In this document: positions 24,554-30,989 of the stretch, one piece after another
Position numbering within the stretch: the first letter of the stretch is position 1
How the letters are laid out: the number at the start of each line of letters is the position of its first letter
Origin: Methanobacteriota archaeon
GTDB lineage: Archaea; Altiarchaeota; Altiarchaeia; IMC4; QMZM01
DNA: 30,989 nucleotides
Assembly: GCA_903930485.1 (NCBI GenBank)
Contig: CAIYYO010000257.1
Span: forward strand, 1 to 30,989
Reading direction: 5' to 3'
Made by a program: the position numbers and the translations under genes
Notes under the pieces: model-generated
The model's database searches: none
What the model was told of the DNA's origin: nothing
What the model saw: the letters and a program-made list of their open reading frames with translations, nothing else

Positions 24554-24610
24554 TTTGTTATCAACTCGATTATAAGATTAAGACTACGGATTTAAATGTG
24601 TGCAAGCAGG

Positions 24611-24618
24611 TTTATAAG
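24611..24618 (-). promoter_or_regulatory. TATA box for topoisomerase VI operon
   Basis: On the minus strand CTTATAAA (24611-24618) lies about 60 bp upstream of the top6B ATG, predicting initiation near 24586. The adjacent GGCTATAAGCC-like palindrome (24619-24629) lies between it and the KH gene stop and could be a weak terminator or an operator. Confidence 0.35.
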
Positions 24619-24635
24619 GGCTATAAGCCTCGAAT

Positions 24636-25187
24636 TCAGGGTTTAAGATTCGAAGGGTATTTGCCGCTCCAGGGGGCTTCTTTCTCCGCGGCCTTGGTCC
24701 TTTCAAGATACCGGTAGACGGTCGCATGACGGGCTCCTTCGATAAGCATAACGACCGCCTGCTTAGCCGTGGCGACGTCGTCGAACGGCCCGAGGATGGC
24801 GATGGTCTTGCCGTAAACGGATATGGATGCACGGGATATGTCTTCGATGTTCTTGCGCGCCTTCCCGCCGACGCCGATCACCCTGCTCTTTATCCTTTCG
24901 AATGATTTAGGCGTGTTGGCGTAATCGCTCAAGTGCAATACTTCGAGGGTATAATCTTCGTTCATGAGCGCGACCGCTATGTCGGGGTTAAAGCCCCTGC
25001 CTATCGCGAGAACGATGTTGCTCGCCACAAGCTCGGTCATGGAATTCCCGTTAGTGCTCTCCACAGATACCGAGGTGTCCTGTATCCCTATCTTCGTGCA
25101 GGTGTTTTTCTCTATCTGCCTCTTCACCGACCCCTTCTCGCCTATCAGGACGGGGATCCTCTCCTTCGGGATCTTCAGGTACTGCAT
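24636..25187 (-). CDS. KH-domain RNA-binding protein (archaeal Dim2/Pno1-Krr1 type)
   Basis: 183 residues with two KH domains. KH1 starts at residue 4 with the loop LIGEKGSVKRQIEK; KH2 near residue 100 has RVIGVGGKARKNIED, each with the GxxG RNA-contact loop. The segment ELVASNIVLAIGRGFNPDIAVAL between them is characteristic of the Pno1/Dim2 family. The archaeal homologue binds the 3' end of 16S rRNA precursor and aIF2-alpha during small-subunit maturation. It is often next to a rio1-like kinase or aIF1A gene; neither is here. The gene is divergent from amrS with a 36-bp gap and lies upstream of top6B on the same strand. Confidence 0.9.
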   Translation of the reverse strand: MQYLKIPKERIPVLIGEKGSVKRQIEKNTCTKIGIQDTSVSVESTNGNSMTELVASNIVLAIGRGFNPDIAVALMNEDYTLEVLHLSDYANTPKSFERIKSRVIGVGGKARKNIEDISRASISVYGKTIAILGPFDDVATAKQAVVMLIEGARHATVYRYLERTKAAEKEAPWSGKYPSNLKP

Positions 25188-25223
25188 GATAACTTATTTA
25201 GTCTGGAAGATAATTAATGAGTG

Positions 25224-26261
25224 ATGCTCCAGGATATGAAAGAGGCGAGGCTTTACAGCAAGAACGACGGCCTTATGAGCTGCTTTCTCTGCTCGCACAG
25301 GTGCTCGAACATCCGGGACGGCAGCAGAGGGGTTTGCGGCGTACGCCAGAACGTCAAAGGCACACTCTATTCCCTCGTCTATGGAAAAGTGATAGCAGCG
25401 CATGTGGACCCTATAGAGAAGAAGCCGTTTTACAACTACAAACCGGGAAGCACCGCATACTCTATAGCGACCGTGGGCTGCAACTTCAGGTGCAAGAACT
25501 GCCAGAACTCGGACATAAGCCAGGCGCCGAAAGAAGGTCGGGGGATCGCAGGCACGGAAATGGAACCGGGGACCATTGTCGATCTTGCCAAGAAGAGCGG
25601 CTGCGAGAGCATCGCATACACGTATACAGAACCTACGATATTCTTCGAATATGCTTACGACGTTTCGGAGATCGCTCGCAAGCAGGGCTTGTCCAACCTG
25701 TACGTGACAAACGGGTATATGACTCCGGAAATGCTCGATGCTTATTACCCGCTCCTTGACGCCGCAAACGTCGACCTGAAGAGCTTCAGCGACGAGACAT
25801 ACAAGGATCTGTGCGGCGCACGCCTGCAGCCGATCCTGGACTCGATGAAGAAGATGAAGAAACAGGGCGTCTGGATCGAGGTGACAACGCTGCTCATTCC
25901 AGGGATCAACGACTCGAAACAGGAACTGAAGGATATCGCAGCATTCATAAAAAAAGAATTAGGCCCTGAAACGCCGTGGCATATCAGCCGCTTCCATCCC
26001 GACTACAAGCTGATGGATACGCCGGCAACCAGCCCTAAGGCCATAAAGGAGGCGAGAGATATCGGCCTCGAAGCAGGCCTAAGGTATGTGTACACAGGAA
26101 ACCTCACCGGAGACAAGGGAGAGAACACCTATTGCTACAACTGCGGCGAACTCCTGATAAAAAGAGACGGCTACACCATACGGGAAAACAGGATAACAAA
26201 GTCTAAATGCCCGACGTGCTCGGCAAAGATAGACGGCAAATACGATGGAAAAACTGCTTAA
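25224..26261 (+). CDS. amrS: Radical SAM enzyme AmrS (AmmeMemoRadiSam system)
   Basis: 345 residues from the ATG at 25224; a GTG sits directly before it. An N-terminal Cys segment (CFLCSHRCSNIRDGSRGVCGV) precedes the radical SAM motif GCNFRCKNCQN (Cys86, 90, 93). Family motifs YTEPTIFFEYAYD, NVDLKSFSDETYKDLCGA, TTLLIPGIND and PWHISRFHPDY follow. The C-terminus has a zinc-ribbon-like tail (CYNCGELL and CPTC). AmrS co-occurs with MEMO1 and AMMECR1 homologues in many archaea and bacteria; the reaction is unsettled, and neither partner is in this window. It overlaps the CCA-adding enzyme gene by 17 bp, so they are translated from one message. Confidence 0.92.
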   Translation: MLQDMKEARLYSKNDGLMSCFLCSHRCSNIRDGSRGVCGVRQNVKGTLYSLVYGKVIAAHVDPIEKKPFYNYKPGSTAYSIATVGCNFRCKNCQNSDISQAPKEGRGIAGTEMEPGTIVDLAKKSGCESIAYTYTEPTIFFEYAYDVSEIARKQGLSNLYVTNGYMTPEMLDAYYPLLDAANVDLKSFSDETYKDLCGARLQPILDSMKKMKKQGVWIEVTTLLIPGINDSKQELKDIAAFIKKELGPETPWHISRFHPDYKLMDTPATSPKAIKEARDIGLEAGLRYVYTGNLTGDKGENTYCYNCGELLIKRDGYTIRENRITKSKCPTCSAKIDGKYDGKTA

Positions 26262-27591
26262 AGAAATACTCGAACGGATAACGCCGACAGAGGAAGAACA
26301 CAAGAAAGAGAAGGCTATAGTCGAGGCGATATCGAAGAAGGCAGAGAAATACGGCGTAAAACCCATACTAGTCGGCTCGCTCGCTAAAGGGACCGACATA
26401 CGCGGGGACAAGGACCTGGACATCTTCATAATGTTCCACAAAGACGTCAGCCGCGAAGAACTTGAAAAGAAGGGCCTCGACATCGGGAAAAAAGTCTTCA
26501 CCGAGATGAAGATACCCTACGAGATCGACTATGCGGAACACCCTTACGTCAACGGCAAATACGAGAACTACAAGGTCGAGATCGTGCCCTGCTACGACAC
26601 AAAAGAAGTCAAATCCGCGGTCGACAGGACGCCTTATCACACAGTCTACGTGAAAAAGAGGCTGGCGAAGGATGCAGGCCTGAAAGGCGAAGTACGGCTG
26701 CTTAAACAATTCATGAAAGGCGCAGGCGTCTACGGCGCAGAGGCGAAAGTCGAAGGCTTTTCCGGCTATTTATGCGAGCTGCTGACGCTGAATTACGGAT
26801 CATTTCAAAAAGCCTTAAAGGCGGCCTCGGACTGGAAATTCGGAGAGGCGATCGATCCCGAAGGCTTGTGGAAGGATAAGAATTCGCTAAAATATTTCTT
26901 CACAGGCGCGGACCTGATAATCGTGGACCCGGTAGACAAGGACAGGAACGCGGCGGCCGCAGTATCAAAGCAGAAGATGGCGGAATACATGGTCGCCTCA
27001 CGGAGATTTCTGCAGGAACCTGGCAAGGAATACTTCTTCCCAAACAAGGAGAAAACGATAGATCTCAAGGCCTTACGGAAAAGGATGAAAGACCGGGGGA
27101 CCAAGATAATGGCGGTCGAGCTGAAACACCCGAAGATCAATCCAAACACACTCTACTCGCAGCTTCGAAAAACCCACGAGGCATTGAAGAACTCAGTCCA
27201 GGAACAAGACTACAGGGTGCTGAAATCCGGCCTGTGGACTGACGAAGAGAAGAGATCGCTGATCATATTCGAATATGAAGTATTCACTCTGCCTCACGTG
27301 AAACACAGAACCGGCCCGCCGGTGGACAAAGCCGCGAAGGAACAGGAAAACTTCCTGAAAAAATACGGCAAAAACAAGCCGTATATATTGAATGGGAACT
27401 GGACCGCAGATATCAAACGGGAAGACCAGAAGATAGAGGACCTCCTGCAAAAGATCATCGAGAAACGAGAAGGCTTCGGCAAAAACCTGAGGGAATTGAA
27501 GGAGATAAGGACGATTACGGGCGACGAGATACTTAAGACGGAGGATAAGGGCTTACTTGCGTATATGGACGGGTTTGTGACGCCGATTTGA
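26245..27591 (+). CDS. cca: CCA-adding tRNA nucleotidyltransferase (class I)
   Basis: 448 residues, the archaeal length. It adds or repairs the 3' CCA end of tRNA. The nucleotidyltransferase head has VGSLAKGTDIRGDKDLDIF with Gly44-Ser45 and the metal-binding Asp57 and Asp59. NYKVEIVPCYD provides the third acidic strand, and the VDRTPYHTVYVKKRL segment is a family signature. The central and tail domains (LLKQFMKGAGVYGAEAKVEGFSGYL onward, here split by description) complete the class I fold. It overlaps amrS by 17 bp and is convergent with hsdR, with 24 bp between stops. Confidence 0.95.
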   Translation: MEKLLKEILERITPTEEEHKKEKAIVEAISKKAEKYGVKPILVGSLAKGTDIRGDKDLDIFIMFHKDVSREELEKKGLDIGKKVFTEMKIPYEIDYAEHPYVNGKYENYKVEIVPCYDTKEVKSAVDRTPYHTVYVKKRLAKDAGLKGEVRLLKQFMKGAGVYGAEAKVEGFSGYLCELLTLNYGSFQKALKAASDWKFGEAIDPEGLWKDKNSLKYFFTGADLIIVDPVDKDRNAAAAVSKQKMAEYMVASRRFLQEPGKEYFFPNKEKTIDLKALRKRMKDRGTKIMAVELKHPKINPNTLYSQLRKTHEALKNSVQEQDYRVLKSGLWTDEEKRSLIIFEYEVFTLPHVKHRTGPPVDKAAKEQENFLKKYGKNKPYILNGNWTADIKREDQKIEDLLQKIIEKREGFGKNLRELKEIRTITGDEILKTEDKGLLAYMDGFVTPI

Positions 27592-27615
27592 GGGGGACGC
27601 GGCAATATAGACGAA

Positions 27616-29640
27616 TTAAATACTAACCCAATTTTTTGATATAAGCTCTGCCTGCTCCAATACCAATTCGGTCGCCTTTTGTTGCTTGTCCGGAGGGTAA
27701 TGGTACTTTCTCAACAATCTTTTGACCAAGACTTTTAGTTTGGATCTAACGCTTTCTCTCAGTGTCCAGTCTATTGAAGTGTTTTGCTTGATCAGCACAG
27801 TCAGTTCTTTCGCAATCTTTTTAAGCGTGTCGTCTCCTAAAACATCTTTTGCGCTTTCGTTATTGGCAAGCGCATCATAGAACGCAAGTTCGTCGTCGGT
27901 AAGATTCAGTTCCTCGCCTCTTTTTCTGGCTTCTCTCATCTCTTTGGCGATTTTGATAAGTTCTTCTATAACCTGTGCTGCCTCAATGCTTCGGTTCTGG
28001 TATCTTTTTACGGTTTCTTCAAGCATTGCGGAAAAGGTTCGTGATTCCACCAAATTGGTCTTTGCCCGCGCCTTGATCTCGTCATTCAATAATTTCTTCA
28101 AAGCTTCCAACGCAAGATTCTTATATTCCAAGCCTTTTACTTCCGCGAGAAATTCATCCGATAAAATGGAAACGTCGGGCTTCTTTAGACCTGCAGCCCT
28201 GAAAATATCGATCACTTCATCGGATGCTACCGACCTAGAAACTATCTGCCTGATAGCGCTGTCTAGTTCTTCTTCTGTTTTGCCTGACGGACTTGATACC
28301 TTTGCCAGGTTTGCACGGACGGCTTGAAAAAAGCCGACTTCATCCCTAATTTTCAGAGCCTCTTCATGCGGAACCGACAATGCAAAGGCCCTTGAAAGTT
28401 CCGTGACATACTTAAAACAGCGCTCTTTGCCGTCCTTCTGCCTTAAGATATAATCCGATGCAGGGAGAATCACGGAAAGCCGATCCCTGCTTTTTCCTTT
28501 CAGGAATTTCTTGTAATCAAAGCCACTGAACAGATTGGAGACTATTTCGTATTTCTCCTTCATGACAAGAACCGCATCTTCCTGGTCGAAGGCCGGCCTA
28601 CCCTTGCCGCCGCTTTGAGTGTAGTTCCCTAAAGCCTTCCTTAATTCGTCCGCTACCCCCAGATAATCGACAATCAATCCGCCCGGCTTGTCCTTAAACA
28701 CACGGTTAACCCTGGCTATCGCCTGCATCAAAGAGTGACCTCTCATGGGCTTATCAAGGTAAAGAGTATTCAGGATAGGGACGTCGAATCCGGTAAGCCA
28801 CATATCCCTGACGATTACGATTTTTAGGGGATCTTCAGAATCTTTGAACCTTTCACCTAAAGCACGCCTCCGTGACTTGTTTCTAACGTGTTCCTGCCAT
28901 TTTAGAGGGTCTGAAGCAGAGCCGGTCATAATAATCTTGATTATGCCTTCTTTATCCTCTTTCCCGTGCCATTCAGGTCTAAGCTTGATTATCTCCTTAT
29001 ATAGCTCGACGCATATTCTGCGGCTCATGCAGACGATCATGGCCTTTCCCTGCATGGACGCCTGACGCAGCTCATAATGCCGGACAAAATCATCTGCCAA
29101 AAGTTTGATCCGTTTCTCGCTGCCCACGACGGCTTCGAGCCTCGCCCATCTGCTTTTAAGCTTTTCCTTCTTGTAAGTCTCTTCCTGCTCCGTTACTTCC
29201 TCGAAATCAGGATCTATCCTCGGCCTTTCGCTTTCTTTAAGCGCCAACCTGGCAAGCCTGCCCTCGTAGTAAATCCGGACGGTTGCGCCATCTTCTACCG
29301 CCTGCTCGATGTCGTAAATGTCGATATATCTCCCGAAAACAGCGGGCGTGCTCTTGTCTGCAAGTTCGATAGGGGTCCCGGTAAAACCGATGAAAGACGC
29401 ATTAGGAAGCGCATCTCGCATGTGTCTTGCAAAGCCGTCAATAAAATCATATTGGCTTCTATGCGCTTCGTCTGCTATGACAACGATATTTTTCCTTTCA
29501 GATAGAGCGGGATATGCACCACCCATCTCTTCAGGGAAGAACTTCTGAATCGTAGTGAAAACAATTCCTCCGGAGGCGACCTGTAATTTCTTTTTCAAGT
29601 CCTCTCTCGATGACGCCTGAACCGGTTTCTGCCTCAGCAA
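27616..29640 (-). pseudogene. hsdR: HsdR C-terminal fragment (motor and C-terminal domains)
   Basis: The frame from the TTG at 29640 gives 674 residues, but this is not a natural protein start: the same frame continues upstream 10 codons (LFNTFGSCTD) to the TAA at 29671-29673. The part includes the rest of the SF2 helicase motor, with VVIADEAHRSQYDFIDG (DEAH box), GFTGTPIEL, MSRRICVELYKEI, DMWLTGFDVPILNTLYLDKPM and QAIARVNRVFKDKPGGLIVDYLG, then the helical C-terminal region that docks to HsdM/HsdS. It is complete to its stop at 27616 and shows no further damage. Base composition is more AT-rich than in the flanking genes, consistent with acquisition by transfer. Alone it lacks the nuclease and Walker A motif and should be inactive. 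Confidence 0.85.
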
Positions 29641-29670
29641 ATCGGTACAAGAACCAAATGTGTTAAATAG

Positions 29671-30681
29671 TTAATCGTCCAAGTCGTTCCGGTCCGTCAG
29701 GACGACGACAGTGGGGTTATCCAGTTCCCTATTAAGGACCAGTTTACCGGAATAGAAAACCATTGTGAGGCTCTTGCCGGAACCCTGGGTATGCCATACA
29801 ACCCCGCATCGCCTATCGGTCTTCGTTGCAGTAACCGTTCTTTTCACGGCTTCGTTTACCGCCCGATACTGATGATAACCCGCAAGCGCCTTAAGAGTCT
29901 TTTTGCGCTCCTTTTTGAAAGTTATGAAATTCTTCACCAGGTCAAGGAACCTTTCTTTCTCGAACATGCCTTTAAGCATAACTTCCATTTGAGGCATGTT
30001 CTTAGGGGCCATAGCCTTTCCGTCGATGGTTTTCCAGGGCATGAACCATTCCTTGCCGGAACTAACGGTTCCGACACGAGCCTCCGTTCCGTCGCTCACT
30101 ATAAGAAACTCATTGTAGGACATGAGCCCGGTGATCTCTTTCTTATACGTCTGAAGCTGGTTAAAGGCAGACCAGATAGTAGCGTCTTCGTCGGCAGGAT
30201 TCTTTAATTCAATAACTGCCAGAGGCATCCCGTTCACAAACAAAACAATATCGGGCCGCCTGTTAAATTTCCCTTCTATAACCGTGTACTGATTTACGGC
30301 GAGAAACTCGTTATTCTCCGGGTTTTTGTCATCGAACAAACGAACCAGATCAGACCTCGACTCATCGTTCTTTCGATACTCGACAGAAACGCCATCGGTC
30401 AGGAAACCGTGAAAACACATATTAGAAGAAAGCACATCGAGGCCTTCCAGCTGGAGAACTTTTCTAACAGCCTCCTCCCTCGCGTCCCTGGACACGTCAG
30501 GGTTGAGGCGATCAACGGCTTTCCTGAGACGATCGATTAAAACAACGTCTTGATAGCTCTTTCTTTCGGGCCTCGGACCGTCGAAAGCGATGTCCGGGCC
30601 ATAGAGGATACCGTAGCCTAATTCATCCAGTATCTCTAAGGCTGCTTCTTCGACGTCCGACTCGGTGATGAACTTGGCCAA
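29671..30681 (-). pseudogene. hsdR: HsdR N-terminal fragment (nuclease domain and Walker A)
   Basis: 336 residues from a TTG start at 30681; MAKFITESDVEEAALEIL with GYGILYGPDIA is a standard HsdR N-terminus, and no in-frame ATG precedes it. The endonuclease domain has RRPDIVLFVNGMPLAVIELK (Asp144, Glu158, Lys160) and the QLQTYK motif at 175-180. The motor begins with TQGSGKS (298-304). The chain stops at LTDRNDLDD, exactly where all HsdR proteins continue with Gln-Leu-Phe; the next codon is TAA in place of an expected CAA. Joined to the downstream part the gene would encode about 1,021 residues, the usual HsdR size. hsdM and hsdS are not in the window. The upstream region carries palindromic repeats overlapping the presumed promoter. 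Confidence 0.88.
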
Positions 30682-30688
30682 TTTAGGT

Positions 30689-30700
30689 AAACTTAAGTTT
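30689..30700. promoter_or_regulatory. Perfect 12-bp palindrome next to hsdR start
   Basis: AAACTTAAGTTT is fully self-complementary and lies 8 to 19 bp upstream of the hsdR TTG. Its half-site AAACTT matches the half-sites of the two longer palindromes at 30715-30783, so it may be a third, compressed binding site for the same protein. Confidence 0.45.
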
Positions 30701-30714
30701 CATTAATTTTTGTC

Positions 30715-30783
30715 AAGTAAACTTTAAGCCGCTAAAGTTTAATTAAACCCTTCTAAGTAAACTTTAGTTCAGTAAAGTTTAAT
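30715..30783. repeat. Two 29-bp palindromic units upstream of hsdR
   Basis: The unit is AAGTAAACTTTA, six unconserved bases, then TAAAGTTTAAT. Copy one is 30715-30743 (spacer AGCCGC), copy two 30755-30783 (spacer GTTCAG). The 23 non-spacer bases are identical in both, and the copies are offset by exactly 40 bp, close to four helical turns, so they face the same side of DNA. They overlap where the hsdR promoter should be (minus-strand AT-rich candidates at about 30718-30728 and 30738-30748). They look like operators for a dimeric regulator. Confidence 0.6.
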
Positions 30784-30805
30784 ACTTAGGAATCTGATTG
30801 GTGAG

Positions 30806-30840
30806 TTCACAAAGCATGGATATTGCCTTATATTTGTGAA
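30806..30840. repeat. 8-bp inverted repeat TTCACAAA
   Basis: TTCACAAA (30806-30813) and TTTGTGAA (30833-30840) are exact inverted copies with 19 bp between them. The surrounding 30784-30916 stretch is AT-rich and has no coding frame I can support; the repeat may be an operator or a weak hairpin. Confidence 0.35.
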
Positions 30841-30918
30841 ATAGCATATAAATTCAATATAATTAATCGATATTTGAACATAATTTATCCATTGTGCAGC
30901 GAATAAGAAAACCGCATA

Positions 30919-30927
30919 TTTTAAATA
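30919..30927 (+). promoter_or_regulatory. TATA box for right-edge gene
   Basis: TTTTAAATA lies 20 to 28 bp upstream of the ATG at 30947, the spacing expected for a leaderless archaeal transcript. Confidence 0.45.
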
Positions 30928-30946
30928 CTAGATGCTATATATTAAT

Positions 30947-30989
30947 ATGTCAGCACTCAAGAAGAGTGTCGGTTTTCTTGTTCTGTATA
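30947..30989 (+). CDS. Start of a gene cut by the right edge
   Basis: The ATG at 30947 opens a frame MSALKKSVGFLVLY that runs off the window after 14 codons. Only the well-placed TATA box supports it as a gene. The first residues are basic then hydrophobic; nothing can be said on function. It is divergent from hsdR across 265 bp, so it may be the regulator that binds the palindromes, another restriction-modification gene, or unrelated. Confidence 0.35.
   Translation, partial: MSALKKSVGFLVLY

Noticed and set aside
29671..29673. Recoded stop (selenocysteine or pyrrolysine) in hsdR
   Set aside because: The codon is TAA, which neither system uses, and the position is a conserved Gln one transition away.
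30689..30783. CRISPR array
   Set aside because: Repeats are short palindromes 40 bp apart with 6-bp internal spacers; there are no 25-40 bp unique spacers and no cas genes.

Overview
The window looks archaeal. It carries both subunits of DNA topoisomerase VI, an aIF2-alpha/Nop10 pair, a class I (archaeal) CCA-adding enzyme, a KH-domain ribosome-biogenesis protein, an AMP phosphorylase, an archaeal (d)CMP kinase and a pilin-like protein with a class III signal peptide. Promoters look like TATA boxes about 25 bp upstream of short or absent leaders, and several stops are followed by T-tracts. Small cysteine-rich exported proteins together with a fair biosynthetic repertoire (citramalate synthase, DapL, ThiC, IlvN) would suit an uncultured Altiarchaeota- or DPANN-like lineage. 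That placement is inference; there is no rRNA or tRNA here to test it.

Layout, left to right. 1-325: a zinc-ribbon gene cut by the edge. 443-1945: AMP phosphorylase. 1957-6002 (minus): citramalate/isopropylmalate synthase, a small orphan ORF, LL-diaminopimelate aminotransferase, CMP kinase and the pilin-like protein, probably co-transcribed in part. 6058-6523: two small ORFs with hairpins, a promoter and a T-tract. 6529-8896: divergent mtnA and ahcY, the two ends of S-adenosylmethionine by-product handling. 8902-11604 (minus): GcvH, a duplicated DUF350-like membrane protein, an M50 protease with CBS domains and an acetolactate synthase regulatory subunit. 11687-14561 (plus): aIF2-alpha, Nop10, ThiC and MarC. 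14565-16602 (minus): enolase behind a Thr-rich membrane-anchored protein. 16603-16911: a 309-bp intergenic stretch with alternative hairpins. 16912-20347 (plus): a tight four-gene redox operon (exported thioredoxin fused to a CcdA-like membrane domain, CCG-domain protein, FAD dehydrogenase, two-cluster ferredoxin). 20344-21049: an orphan and a small Cys-rich exported protein. 21056-24553 (minus): topoisomerase VI B and A plus an unknown third gene. 24636-27591: KH protein, radical SAM enzyme AmrS, CCA-adding enzyme. 27616-30681 (minus): a type I restriction subunit HsdR interrupted by one in-frame TAA. 30682-30989: palindromic operator-like repeats and the start of another gene.

Most of the window is ordinary housekeeping and biosynthesis. 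The parts that stand out are the switch-like intergenic sequence at 16676-16852, the two 29-bp palindromic units in front of the broken hsdR, the split D-lactate/glycolate-dehydrogenase-type operon joined to an exported thiol-redox protein, and the uncharacterised third gene behind topoisomerase VI.
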